This document shows positions 25,044 to 34,413 of a stretch of 64,000 bases of DNA, piece after piece. Source of the DNA: Brevundimonas pondensis (GTDB lineage: Bacteria; Pseudomonadota; Alphaproteobacteria; Caulobacterales; Caulobacteraceae); the NCBI RefSeq assembly GCF_017487345.1, contig NZ_CP062006.1, positions 2,300,001-2,364,000 on the forward strand, read 5' to 3'. The notes under the pieces are model-generated. The model was given only the letters and a program-made list of their open reading frames with translations. It searched no databases and had not been told where the DNA came from. Made by a program: the position numbers and the translations under genes. Numbering within the stretch: position 1 is the stretch's first letter; each line of letters begins with the position of its first letter.

Positions 25044-25079
25044 CCGAAAGCCCTGTCTTTCGGGAGAGGTTTTTATTTT
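25044..25079 (+). promoter_or_regulatory. leader hairpin with T-rich tail before rpsU
   Basis: CCGAAAG (25044-25050) pairs with CTTTCGG (25057-25063); six bases later comes TTTTTATTTT. It lies in the presumed rpsU leader and could act as an attenuator or stabilising hairpin. The gap between stem and T-tract makes it a poor terminator. Confidence 0.4.
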
Positions 25080-25133
25080 GTCTGCCCGTCTCCCTTCGAA
25101 AGGACGCGGCGGGCGGCCAAAGGAGAGATAACC

Positions 25134-25370
25134 CTGGTTCAGATTTTCGTCCGCGACAACAACGTCGATCAGGCGCTCAAGGCCCTGAAGAAGAAGATGC
25201 AACGCGAAGGCAGCTTCCGTGAAATGAAGCGCCACGTGCACTTCGAAAAGCCGTCGGAAAAGCGCGCCCGTCAAAAGGCCGAAGCCGTCCGTCGCGCCCG
25301 CAAGCTGGCTCGCAAGCGCGCCCAGCGCGAAGGCCTGCTGCCGGCTCCGAAGCCGCGCTCGCCGCGCTGA
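25134..25370 (+). CDS. rpsU: 30S ribosomal protein S21, apparent CTG start
   Basis: A 78-residue S21 protein: [42 protein letters not shown], then a basic tail [18 protein letters not shown]. It is a small-subunit protein used in initiation. No ATG, GTG or TTG lies in frame before VQIF; the codon before it is CTG (25134-25136), and the AGGAG at 25121-25125 is eight bases upstream, the right distance. The first in-frame ATG is at codon 22, inside the conserved region. I therefore call a CTG start, with sequencing error as the alternative. The tail APKPRSPR is somewhat long. A terminator follows. Confidence 0.9.
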   Translation: MVQIFVRDNNVDQALKALKKKMQREGSFREMKRHVHFEKPSEKRARQKAEAVRRARKLARKRAQREGLLPAPKPRSPR

Positions 25371-25398
25371 CCGGCTTCAGCCTCGGCTGACAAGATCT

Positions 25399-25434
25399 AG
25401 GCCCGCCCGGGAAACCGGAGCGGGCCTTTTCTTT
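25399..25434 (+). terminator. intrinsic terminator of rpsU
   Basis: AGGCCCGC pairs with GCGGGCCT, with an inner CCGG/CCGG stem capped by GAAA and one bulged A, followed by TTTTCTTT. Confidence 0.85.
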
Positions 25435-25456
25435 GGCTGATCATCAGGCGGCTGAC

Positions 25457-25756
25457 CTAGAAAACGCCAACCGCCGCGTCAGCCCAGATGACCAGAACGC
25501 CAAGCAGTAGAACCGCCCCGATAGCCATCCGCCACATCACGCTCCGCGTCACTCTGGCGGCCAGTTCGAACAGAAGTCCCGCCCCGACCAGAAGAAGACC
25601 CGCAAAGGCGAAATCAGCACCGTCCCAGGCCACTTCTCGGGTGAACTGCATCGCAACCAGCGGCGTCAGCAGAAGCACGACGATCAGCCCCCAGAGGCCG
25701 ACCCGCCAGAAACGGCCCACGCGACCGATTTCCATCCTCGTCAGACTGGTCATCAT
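25457..25756 (-). CDS. small three-span membrane protein (hypothetical)
   Basis: A 99-residue protein with three hydrophobic stretches: LWGLIVVLLLTPLVAMQF (about 21-38), ADFAFAGLLLVGAGLLFELA (about 47-66) and MWRMAIGAVLLLGVLVIWA (about 74-92). The double ATG at 25756/25753 follows GGAGCGGA, a good ribosome site. Composition fits a real gene. I do not recognise a family. It is a single gene between rpsU and dxs. Confidence 0.7.
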   Translation of the reverse strand: MMTSLTRMEIGRVGRFWRVGLWGLIVVLLLTPLVAMQFTREVAWDGADFAFAGLLLVGAGLLFELAARVTRSVMWRMAIGAVLLLGVLVIWADAAVGVF

Positions 25757-25860
25757 TCCGCTCCACGCATGAAAGACCGCCCCAGTATGACTGAGGTTGG
25801 GCGGTCCGCACGTGAAGAAATCGTCGATTTCCGGCGGCTATGCGCCACCGGGCGTCGCCT

Positions 25861-27771
25861 TTAGGCCCGCGCGGCCCGGCTCGCATCGACGCCGAGGGCC
25901 GTCAGAGCCGTCGCGGCGATGTGGTCAGCGTCGAGGCCGGCCTGGGCGTACATGATCTCGGGCTTGTCCTGATCCTGGAAGACGTCGGGCAGGGTCAGGG
26001 TGCGGATCTTGAGGCCGCCGTCCAGCGCGCCCTTCTCGGCCAGCAGTTGCAGGACGAAGGCGCCGAAGCCGCCCATGGCGCCCTCTTCCACCGTGATCAG
26101 GCATTCGTGCTCGCGCGCCAGACGCAGGATCAGATCGGCGTCCAGCGGCTTGGCGAAGCGAGCGTCGGCGACGGTGGCCGAGACGCCGCGCGCGGCCAGC
26201 ATATCGGCGGCTTTCAGCGATTCCTGCAAGCGAGTGCCCAGCGACAGGATGGCGACGGATGTGCCTTCGCGGACGATGCGGCCCTTGCCGATCTCCAGCG
26301 GGGCGGCCAGTTCGGGGATTTCCACGCCGACGCCGTCGCCGCGCGGATAGCGGAAGGCGCTGGGGCGGTCGTCGATGGCCAGCGAGGTCGAAATCATGGC
26401 GGCCAGTTCCGCCTCGTCTGCGGCCGCCATCAGCACCATGCCGGGCAGCGCTCCCATGAAGCCGATGTCGAAGCTGCCAGCGTGGGTGGCGCCGTCGGCG
26501 CCGACCAGACCCGCGCGGTCCATGGCGAAGCGCACCGGCAGGGATTGAATGGCCACGTCGTGGACGACCTGGTCATAGCCGCGCTGAAGGAAGGTCGAAT
26601 AGATGGCGCAGACCGGCTTGATCCCGTCCGCGGCCAGACCGGCGGCGAAGGTCACGGCGTGCTGCTCGGCGATGCCAACGTCGAAGGTGCGGTCCGGGAA
26701 GGCTTGACCGAACAGGTCCAGCCCGGTGCCCGAGGGCATGGCGGCGGTGATGGCCACCACCGTGGGATCGATCTGGGCGTGCTTGATCAGCTCGGTCCCA
26801 AAGACCTTGGTGTAGCTGGGGGCGTTGGAGACCGACTTGCTCTGCTTGCCCGAGACCACGTCGAACTTGACCACGCCGTGATACTTGTCGGCGCTGTTCT
26901 CGGCAGGAGCATAGCCCTTGCCCTTCTGGGTCACGACGTGGACCAGCACCGGACGGTCGGTGATGGCGGCGGCGTTCTTCAGGATGGGAACCAGGTTCTC
27001 CATGTCGTGACCGTCGATCGGCCCGATGTAGTAGAAGCCCAGCTCCTCGAAGAAGGTGCCGCCCACGATCATGCCGCGCGCGTATTCCTCGGCCTTGCGC
27101 GCCGCGTCGCGGAAGGGTCGCGGCATGTGGTCGACGAACTTCTTTCCGACCTTGCGGATGTTCTGATAGGCGCCGCCCGAGACCTGTTTGGCCAGATAGG
27201 CGCTCATGCCGCCGACCGGCGGGGCGATCGACATGTCGTTGTCGTTCAGCACCACCATCAGCTGGCCATTGGTGGCCTCGGCGGCGTTGTTCATCGCCTC
27301 ATAGGCCATACCCGCCGACATGGAGCCGTCGCCAATCACGGCCACGACGCGGTTCTTCTCGCCCTTGGCGTCGCGGGCGGCGGCGAAACCGAGCGCCGCC
27401 GAAATCGAGGTCGAGGCGTGGGCCGCGCCGAAGGGGTCGTATTCGCTCTCCGAGCGCTTGGTGAAGCCCGACAGGCCGCCGCCCTGACGCAGGGTGCGGA
27501 TGCGGTCGCGACGCCCGGTCAGGATCTTGTGCGGATAGCACTGATGGCCGACGTCCCAGATCAGGATGTCCTTCGGCGTCTCGAACACATGATGCAGGGC
27601 CACGGTCAGCTCGACCACGCCCAGCGCCGAACCCAGGTGCCCGCCGGTGACGGAGACCGCATCGATGGTCTCGGCCCGCACCTCGTCCGCCAGCTGCTTC
27701 AGCTGGGGAACGTCCAAGCCCCTCGTGTCAGCGGGAAACTTGACGGTGTCGAGAAGCGGGGTGTGGGGCAT
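25861..27771 (-). CDS. dxs: 1-deoxy-D-xylulose-5-phosphate synthase
   Basis: A 636-residue thiamine-diphosphate enzyme, first step of the MEP isoprenoid pathway (pyruvate plus glyceraldehyde-3-phosphate). It has [29 protein letters not shown], the TPP motif [18 protein letters not shown] and, in the second half, [14 protein letters not shown] with the catalytic Glu. The length is normal. It is the last gene of xseB-csaA-ispA-dxs, so it is probably expressed together with the prenyl synthase. The start is an ATG at 27771. The nearby thiE product serves its cofactor. Confidence 0.97.
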   Translation of the reverse strand: MPHTPLLDTVKFPADTRGLDVPQLKQLADEVRAETIDAVSVTGGHLGSALGVVELTVALHHVFETPKDILIWDVGHQCYPHKILTGRRDRIRTLRQGGGLSGFTKRSESEYDPFGAAHASTSISAALGFAAARDAKGEKNRVVAVIGDGSMSAGMAYEAMNNAAEATNGQLMVVLNDNDMSIAPPVGGMSAYLAKQVSGGAYQNIRKVGKKFVDHMPRPFRDAARKAEEYARGMIVGGTFFEELGFYYIGPIDGHDMENLVPILKNAAAITDRPVLVHVVTQKGKGYAPAENSADKYHGVVKFDVVSGKQSKSVSNAPSYTKVFGTELIKHAQIDPTVVAITAAMPSGTGLDLFGQAFPDRTFDVGIAEQHAVTFAAGLAADGIKPVCAIYSTFLQRGYDQVVHDVAIQSLPVRFAMDRAGLVGADGATHAGSFDIGFMGALPGMVLMAAADEAELAAMISTSLAIDDRPSAFRYPRGDGVGVEIPELAAPLEIGKGRIVREGTSVAILSLGTRLQESLKAADMLAARGVSATVADARFAKPLDADLILRLAREHECLITVEEGAMGGFGAFVLQLLAEKGALDGGLKIRTLTLPDVFQDQDKPEIMYAQAGLDADHIAATALTALGVDASRAARA

Positions 27772-27836
27772 GGGTGTCGGAGGCCTTTGACGCAGGACGT
27801 CATATTCTAACCCGCGGGAGGCGGGCGCGTTTCCTA

Positions 27837-29358
<1,522 letters not shown>

Positions 29359-29430
29359 GATGCGGGCAACCTAGAGACGCCCGCGCGACGCATCAACGAC
29401 GAAAGGGCCGCACCCGCCACCCTTTCAGGT

Positions 29431-30087
29431 TCAGCGCTTCTCGTAGCGACGCTGGGACCAGTATTTGAAGCCCTGGTTGTGGGCCAGACGCCAGCCGTGG
29501 GCCTTCAGCTTCTGACCGACCATATGGTTGAAGTAACCGTGAGCCAGGACCAGGACGTCATGACCTTCCGAGGCGCGGGCGATCAGGACGCGGGCGGCCT
29601 GGTCGGCGCGGACCTCGGCCTCGGCGCGGGTTTCCTGGCCCTCGTGGTGGTTGAAGACGTGCCACCAGAAGCGCGAAATCACGCCCCAGTAGCGCGGCGA
29701 CAGCTTGATCCACGACGGGAAATGCGGCGGCGGCAGAGGCGCCTCGATGAACAGGGCGTCGACCAGGACCTCGCGATCGCGGGCCACGGCGCGGGCCGTT
29801 TCCTGGGCGCGCGGACGGGTGGAGGCGTAGATGGCCCCCGCGCCCTCAGCGGCGCTCAGCAAGGCCTGGGGCGGCGTCTGACCGGCGCGCAGCCCGCCGA
29901 CCTCGTAGCGTCCCCACCAGTCGCGATAATCGTCCGAGGTGATCAGACATTTGCGCGACAGGGCCGGTTCGCCGTGACGGGCCAGGATGATGGCGCCGAA
30001 GGCCGGCGCCGCCTGGGCGGCGCGGGGCGCCTCAGAAGACGTCGATGCGGCGGATTCGGTGTGAGTCATGAGAGCGGGAGACGTCAT
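29431..30087 (-). CDS. histidine phosphatase superfamily protein
   Basis: A phosphoglycerate-mutase-like phosphatase of about 218 residues. The catalytic motif is ILARHGEPALS (phospho-His), with STRPRAQETA as the second basic block and VLAHGYFNHMVGQKL carrying the second His. The region between (FPSWIKLSPRYWGVISRFWWHVF) is rich in aromatic residues. Substrate unknown. The start is unsure: ATGs at 30087 and 30069 are both possible, and neither has a strong ribosome site. It lies 72 bases upstream of xseB on the same strand. Confidence 0.82.
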   Translation of the reverse strand: MTSPALMTHTESAASTSSEAPRAAQAAPAFGAIILARHGEPALSRKCLITSDDYRDWWGRYEVGGLRAGQTPPQALLSAAEGAGAIYASTRPRAQETARAVARDREVLVDALFIEAPLPPPHFPSWIKLSPRYWGVISRFWWHVFNHHEGQETRAEAEVRADQAARVLIARASEGHDVLVLAHGYFNHMVGQKLKAHGWRLAHNQGFKYWSQRRYEKR

Positions 30088-30290
30088 AGCACGGGGAGCG
30101 GCCTGTGAAATCAAGGCTTTGGCGTCCCTCAATCCCCCCGATTGCGGTTGACGGGGCAGGCGTTTCGTCCGCCCCTTGGAAGATGGTGGTAGCTCCCGCC
30201 GCGCGCCCCTGCAACCACCAAGCGATGACAGGCTCGCGAGCAGCCTCTACGGCCTCGACCGTCGCCTCCCACGGCGCTATGGCCGAAGCC

Positions 30291-30818
30291 ATGACTGAGC
30301 CCATGATCCGCCCCGCCCGACCCGACGACGCCGCCGCCCTGGCCGTTCTTGGGCGACAGACCTTTGTGGACACCTTTGTCACCGGTTTCGGCATCCCCTA
30401 CCCCGCCGACGACCTGGCCGCCTTCCTCGACAGGAGCTTCAGCGTCGAGACCATCCAGACCAAGCTGGCCGAGCCTGGCGCCGCCTGGTGGGTGGCCGAC
30501 CGCGACGGCGAGATCCTGGGCTTCGCCAACACCGGCCCCAACACCCTGCCCCATCCGGACGCGCGGCCCGGCCACGCCGAACTGCGCCGCCTCTACATCG
30601 GCCGCGACGCCCAAGGCCTCGGCCTGGGCACCAAGCTGCTGAAGCTGGCCCTCGAATGGATGGAGGCCAACACCGACGGCCCCCTGTGGGTCGGCGTCTG
30701 GAGCGGCAACGAAAAAGCCCAGAAACTCTACGCCGCCTACGGCTTCGAGAAGGCGGGCGAATACGACTATCCGGTCGGCGCCTGGAACGACCACGAGTTC
30801 ATCTTGCGGCGCGGCTGA
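30291..30818 (+). CDS. GNAT family N-acetyltransferase
   Basis: A protein of about 175 residues with a single GNAT domain that transfers acetyl from acetyl-CoA. The N terminus MIRPARPDDAAALAVLGRQTFVDTF is typical of the RimI/PhinothricinAT-like branch; the CoA-binding loop is RDAQGLGLGTKLLKLALEW and the last strand region NEKAQKLYAAYGFEKAGEYDYPVG. The start is one of several ATGs (30279, 30291, 30303); 30291 is chosen. The substrate is unknown. The VWA gene follows 20 bases later. Confidence 0.87.
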   Translation: MTEPMIRPARPDDAAALAVLGRQTFVDTFVTGFGIPYPADDLAAFLDRSFSVETIQTKLAEPGAAWWVADRDGEILGFANTGPNTLPHPDARPGHAELRRLYIGRDAQGLGLGTKLLKLALEWMEANTDGPLWVGVWSGNEKAQKLYAAYGFEKAGEYDYPVGAWNDHEFILRRG

Positions 30819-30838
30819 TCCCGGCCCACTCTGATCCC

Positions 30839-32017
30839 ATGCTCCTGCCCTTCTTCACCGCCCTGCGCGAAGCCCGTGTTCCGGTTTCGCTGAAGGAATG
30901 GCTCCATCTGATGGAGGCCATGGACAAGGATGTGGCCGGGCGCGACGTCGAGGCCTTCTATCACCTGTCGCGGGCGGTGCTGGTCAAGGACGAGAAGCAC
31001 TATGACCGGTTCGATCAGGTGTTCGGCAAGGTGTTCAAGGGGCTGGAGACGGTCGGTGCGGGCGAAGACCTGAGCACCGACATTCCCGAGGACTGGCTGC
31101 GGCTGCTGACCGAGAAGTTCCTGACGGACGAGGAGAAGGCCCAGATCGAGGCGCTCGGCGGCTTCGACAAGCTGATGGAGACGCTGAAACAGCGTCTGGA
31201 GGAGCAGCAGGGCCGGCACGAGGGCGGCAGCCGCTGGATCGGCACCGGCGGGACCAGCCCCTTTGGTCACGGCGGCTACAACCCCGAGGGCGTGCGCATC
31301 GGCGGGCCGGGCAAGCATGGCCGGGCGGTCAAAGTCTGGGAAAAGCGCGAATACAGGAACCTGGACGACACGGTCGAGCTGGGCACCCGCAACATCAAGG
31401 TCGCCCTGCGCCGTCTGCGCCGCTTTGCCCGCGAGGGCGCGGCCGAGGAACTGGATCTGGACGGCACCATCGACGGCACGGCGCGTCAGGGCTGGCTGGA
31501 CATCCATATGCGGCCCGAGCGGCGCAACACCATCAAGGTCCTGCTGTTCCTCGACATCGGCGGCTCGATGGATGGCCATATCCGGCTGTGCGAGGAGCTG
31601 TTCTCGGCGGCGAAGACCGAGTTCAAGAACCTGGAGTTCTTCTACTTCCACAACTGCCTCTACGAAGGGGTGTGGAAGGACAATCGGCGTCGTCACACCG
31701 AGAAGATTCCGACCTGGGACGTGCTGAACAAATACCCCGGCGACTGGCGCGCCATCTTCGTCGGCGACGCCACCATGCCTCCGTATGAAGTGAGTATGCC
31801 CGGCGGCTCGGTCGAGCACTGGAACGAGGAGGCCGGCGCCGTCTGGCTGAAACGCGCCCGCCAGCAGTGGGACAAGTCGGTCTGGCTGAACCCAGTGACC
31901 GAGCGCTACTGGAGCTACACCCAGTCGGTCGGCATGATCCGCGAGGTCATGGACCAGCGGATGTTCCCCCTGACGCTGGACGGGCTGGACAAGGCCATGC
32001 GGGCGCTGACGCGGTAG
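30839..32017 (+). CDS. VWA domain protein, CoxE-like
   Basis: A 392-residue protein with a helical N-terminal region (LREARVPVSLKEWLHLMEAMDKDV) and a C-terminal von Willebrand A domain. The metal site reads LFLDIGGSMDG, a variant of DxSxS with Gly in place of the first Ser, as is usual in this CoxE-like branch. Such proteins normally work with a MoxR-type AAA ATPase to mature or insert metal cofactors. No AAA gene is adjacent here, so its partner must lie elsewhere. The ATG at 30839 gives the family start MLLPFFTALREARVPVS. Confidence 0.86.
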   Translation: MLLPFFTALREARVPVSLKEWLHLMEAMDKDVAGRDVEAFYHLSRAVLVKDEKHYDRFDQVFGKVFKGLETVGAGEDLSTDIPEDWLRLLTEKFLTDEEKAQIEALGGFDKLMETLKQRLEEQQGRHEGGSRWIGTGGTSPFGHGGYNPEGVRIGGPGKHGRAVKVWEKREYRNLDDTVELGTRNIKVALRRLRRFAREGAAEELDLDGTIDGTARQGWLDIHMRPERRNTIKVLLFLDIGGSMDGHIRLCEELFSAAKTEFKNLEFFYFHNCLYEGVWKDNRRRHTEKIPTWDVLNKYPGDWRAIFVGDATMPPYEVSMPGGSVEHWNEEAGAVWLKRARQQWDKSVWLNPVTERYWSYTQSVGMIREVMDQRMFPLTLDGLDKAMRALTR

Positions 32018-32148
32018 AGGGCTATCGCCCCGTTGCAGACTTTGCATTTTGACCTAGCCTGGCGCCATGACCAAACGCACCGGATGTCTGCTGCGCTATC
32101 TCCAACAAATCCGCCCCTTCACGGTCCGCGGCTAAAACGCACGTGAAA

Positions 32149-32179
32149 AGGCCGCCGCTCCTTTCGGGAACGACGGCCT
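32149..32179 (-). terminator. probable terminator of the CsbD gene (minus strand)
   Basis: AGGCCGCCG and CGACGGCCT form a nine-base stem with one mismatch; on the minus strand it is followed by CCTTTTC. It lies 20 bases after the CsbD stop codon. Confidence 0.55.
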
Positions 32180-32198
32180 GATCGGCGCGAACAGCAGT

Positions 32199-32381
32199 CT
32201 AGTGGCGACCGCTGCGCAGGGTGTCTTTCAGGCCGCCGACGGCGTTCTGGACCTTGCCAGCGACCTGATCGGCGCGGCCTTCGGCCTTCAGCTTTTCGTC
32301 GCCGGTCAGCTTGCCGGCGGCTTCCTTGATCTTGCCGCCGATGTTCCTGGCGGCGCCTTCGACACGGTCATGATCAGGCAT
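32199..32381 (-). CDS. CsbD family stress-response protein
   Basis: A 60-residue, very polar protein: HDRVEGAARNIGGKIKEAAGKLTGDEKLKAEGRADQVAGKVQNAVGGLKD is the CsbD repeat. Members are abundant under general stress in many bacteria; the molecular function is not known. The ATG at 32381 has GAGGG upstream. The 5' extension in the same frame is not coding. It is monocistronic. Confidence 0.9.
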   Translation of the reverse strand: MPDHDRVEGAARNIGGKIKEAAGKLTGDEKLKAEGRADQVAGKVQNAVGGLKDTLRSGRH

Positions 32382-32448
32382 GGGAAACCCTCTGTACTGA
32401 CGCCGCCGGACTGACGACGCTTCGACAGAAACAACCATTCCCGACCGG

Positions 32449-32904
32449 TCAGGTTCCCGAAGTTCGCACACGCAGCCACCTGGCCACGGCCCAGGCATGA
32501 GCTTCGTGGCGCAGGCGCGAAACAGCCTCCAGCGGCTCCAGCCAGACCAGTTCATGGTCGGCTTCACACTGGGTCGAAGCGTCGAAGCCAGTGATGCGCG
32601 CAGTCCAGAACCCGCCCACGTTGTTGACCGGCGAACCGTCCGTCTTGCGGAAATACTGAGCCGCTTCGGTCAGGCGATCCTCGGGTTCGACGATCAACCC
32701 CGTCTCCTCGCCAAACTCGCGAATGAGCGCCTGCTGTTCGCTCTCCTCGCCGTCGACAGCGCCGCCGGGCAGGTCGAAATAGCTGCCTTCGCCCCGGTCC
32801 ACGCGGACACAGGCCAGTTTGCCGTCTTTTTCGGCCAGGCCAAAGGCGGCGGGCCGGTGAATATAGTCGAGGCCAGGTCGGGCCGTTCCAAACTGCAGCT
32901 TCAT
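32449..32904 (-). CDS. Nudix hydrolase
   Basis: A 151-residue Nudix protein. The catalytic Nudix box is GGAVDGEESEQQALIREFGEETG, fitting Gx5Ex7REUxEExGU. It probably hydrolyses a nucleoside diphosphate derivative; the substrate is not known. The N terminus KLQFGTARPGLDYIHRPAAFGL is typical of a group of alphaproteobacterial Nudix proteins. The ATG at 32904 is used; a GTG just before it is also in frame. It lies 40 bases downstream of nothing on its strand except the REC-kinase cluster, which ends at 32945 on the opposite side. Confidence 0.88.
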   Translation of the reverse strand: MKLQFGTARPGLDYIHRPAAFGLAEKDGKLACVRVDRGEGSYFDLPGGAVDGEESEQQALIREFGEETGLIVEPEDRLTEAAQYFRKTDGSPVNNVGGFWTARITGFDASTQCEADHELVWLEPLEAVSRLRHEAHAWAVARWLRVRTSGT

Positions 32905-32944
32905 CACGCCAGACTAACGCGCGTCGCTGACGATGCGAAAGGGG

Positions 32945-33985
32945 CTAGAGGTCGAAGACCAGCCGCGCGCGAACGCCGGCGTGGTCAGCGTCGAATTCTA
33001 CCGCCGAGCGCAAGCCCCCGGCCATGGCCGAAACAATCTTGGCGCCCAGCCCCGTGCCTTTCGGCGCCCCTTCGCCCAGACCGGGACCATCATCCTCGAC
33101 CACCAGAATGGCACGTTCCTTGTCTGCCTTTTCAAGCCTTACGCGGATCTCGCCGCCCTCGCCCGGCGCATAGGCGTACTTGACCGCATTGGTGACCAGC
33201 TCCGTGACGATGACCCCCAGGGACACCGCCTGATCCGTGGTCACCCGCATGGGCTCGGCGGTCAGGATCAGACGCGGCGCGTCACCGTCCGGCCCGACCG
33301 ACTGGGCCAATTCCTCAATCAGTCCCGCCAGGTATTCATCCATTGCGACCTTGGCCAGGTCCGAGGAAGTGTAGAGACGACGGTGAACATGGGCCACGGC
33401 CTCGATCCGCACCTGAGCCTCCCGCAGGGCCGAGCGAGCGCCTTCGTCGCTCAACTGGCGCAGCTGCAGAGCGATGAAACTGGACACCAGTTGCAGGGAG
33501 TTGCCGACGCGATGATTGACCTCGCGCAACATGGCCTCCGCGCGATCACGGGCCAGCCGAACCTCCTCCTGGGCCTCCTCGTTTTCGCGTTGCAGACGAC
33601 GACGCAGCAGGGCGTCCTCGACCGCCGAACGCAGAAGGGCGGTGAAATCCTCGGACACGTCCTTGATGACATAGTCAGCGGCGCCGGCGCGCAAGGCGGC
33701 CACGGCGATGCGCCCGTCCTGGGCGCCGGTGACATAGACCACCGGCGGAGGGCTGGGCAGCTCCAGAATGTCCGGCAGAACGTCCAGTCCCTCGCGGCCT
33801 GGCATGTAGTGATCCAGAGCGCAGACGTCGAACTGATCGGCCTGCAGGGCCTGGTATCCGGAATCCGCATCAGGCGCGCACGTCACCTGATAGCCATGAC
33901 GCGCCAGCTCCTTCTGGACGAGACGAGACAACCCCGGATCGTCGTCAATATACAGCAGGCGAATGACAGCCCCCATCTGATCCAT
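32945..33985 (-). CDS. receiver plus HisKA_2-type histidine kinase hybrid
   Basis: A 346-residue soluble protein. Residues 8-125 form a receiver domain (acidic pocket DDD at 14-16, phospho-acceptor Asp58 in CALDHYMPG, Lys in VIKDVSEDF). A coiled-coil linker leads to a HisKA_2 dimerisation domain with His158 in LREVNHRVGNSLQLVSSF, then a HATPase domain (TELVTNAVKYAY, VEDDGPGLGEG, GTGLGAKIV). HisKA_2 kinases are common in light, stress and general stress signalling. The gene is third in an operon behind a CHASE3 kinase and a stand-alone receiver, with five bases between it and the receiver gene. Confidence 0.9.
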   Translation of the reverse strand: MDQMGAVIRLLYIDDDPGLSRLVQKELARHGYQVTCAPDADSGYQALQADQFDVCALDHYMPGREGLDVLPDILELPSPPPVVYVTGAQDGRIAVAALRAGAADYVIKDVSEDFTALLRSAVEDALLRRRLQRENEEAQEEVRLARDRAEAMLREVNHRVGNSLQLVSSFIALQLRQLSDEGARSALREAQVRIEAVAHVHRRLYTSSDLAKVAMDEYLAGLIEELAQSVGPDGDAPRLILTAEPMRVTTDQAVSLGVIVTELVTNAVKYAYAPGEGGEIRVRLEKADKERAILVVEDDGPGLGEGAPKGTGLGAKIVSAMAGGLRSAVEFDADHAGVRARLVFDL

Positions 33986-33990
33986 GCGGG

Positions 33991-34413
33991 TCAGATTTCG
34001 GGCGCTTGCATGACGGACAGGAAGAGGCCCAGTTGCTGGATGGCGCCGGCGAAGGCTTCATAGTCCACCGGTTTGGTGATGTAGACGTTGCAGCCCAGAT
34101 CATAACAACGCTGGATCTCGACCTTGTCGTCGGTCGTGGTCAGGATCACCACCGGGGCGCGACGCAGACGTTCGTCCGACTTCACCTTCTCCAGGATGTC
34201 GGTGCCCGACATGTCTGGCAGGTTGAGGTCCAGCAGGATCAGCAGCGGCCCCTGGGCGCGCACCTCTTCACTGAACAGATAGTCCAGGGCGGCGCCGCCC
34301 TCGTCGAAGTGGACGATGTCGTTGGCGATGTTGGCGCGGCGGATGTTCTTTTCGATGAGCTTGGCGTGGCCATGGTCGTCCTCGACCATGACGATCTTCA
34401 CGGAGTGGCTCAT
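33991..34413 (-). CDS. single-domain response regulator, Rcp1-like
   Basis: A 140-residue receiver domain with no output domain. Acidic residues EDD at 11-13, phospho-acceptor Asp62 in ILLDLNLPDMSG, Thr in VVILTTTDD and Lys in YITKPVDYEAF are all present. The longer form with the VKSDERLRRAPVVILTTT stretch is like regulators paired with phytochromes and CHASE kinases. The FATGUY motif of SdrG/MrrA-type stress regulators is absent. It overlaps the upstream kinase gene by four bases and precedes the REC-kinase gene, so it may pass phosphate between the two. Confidence 0.92.
   Translation of the reverse strand: MSHSVKIVMVEDDHGHAKLIEKNIRRANIANDIVHFDEGGAALDYLFSEEVRAQGPLLILLDLNLPDMSGTDILEKVKSDERLRRAPVVILTTTDDKVEIQRCYDLGCNVYITKPVDYEAFAGAIQQLGLFLSVMQAPEI

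Noticed and set aside
32067-32135. A 22-codon frame (ATG at 32067, ending TAA) downstream of the VWA gene.
   Set aside because: Too short to support without conservation, with no clear ribosome binding site.
33991-34413. Stand-alone receiver as a member of the SdrG/MrrA (FATGUY) stress regulators.
   Set aside because: The residues after the conserved Lys are PVDYEAF, not the FATGUY-type motif; it fits the Rcp1-like group better.
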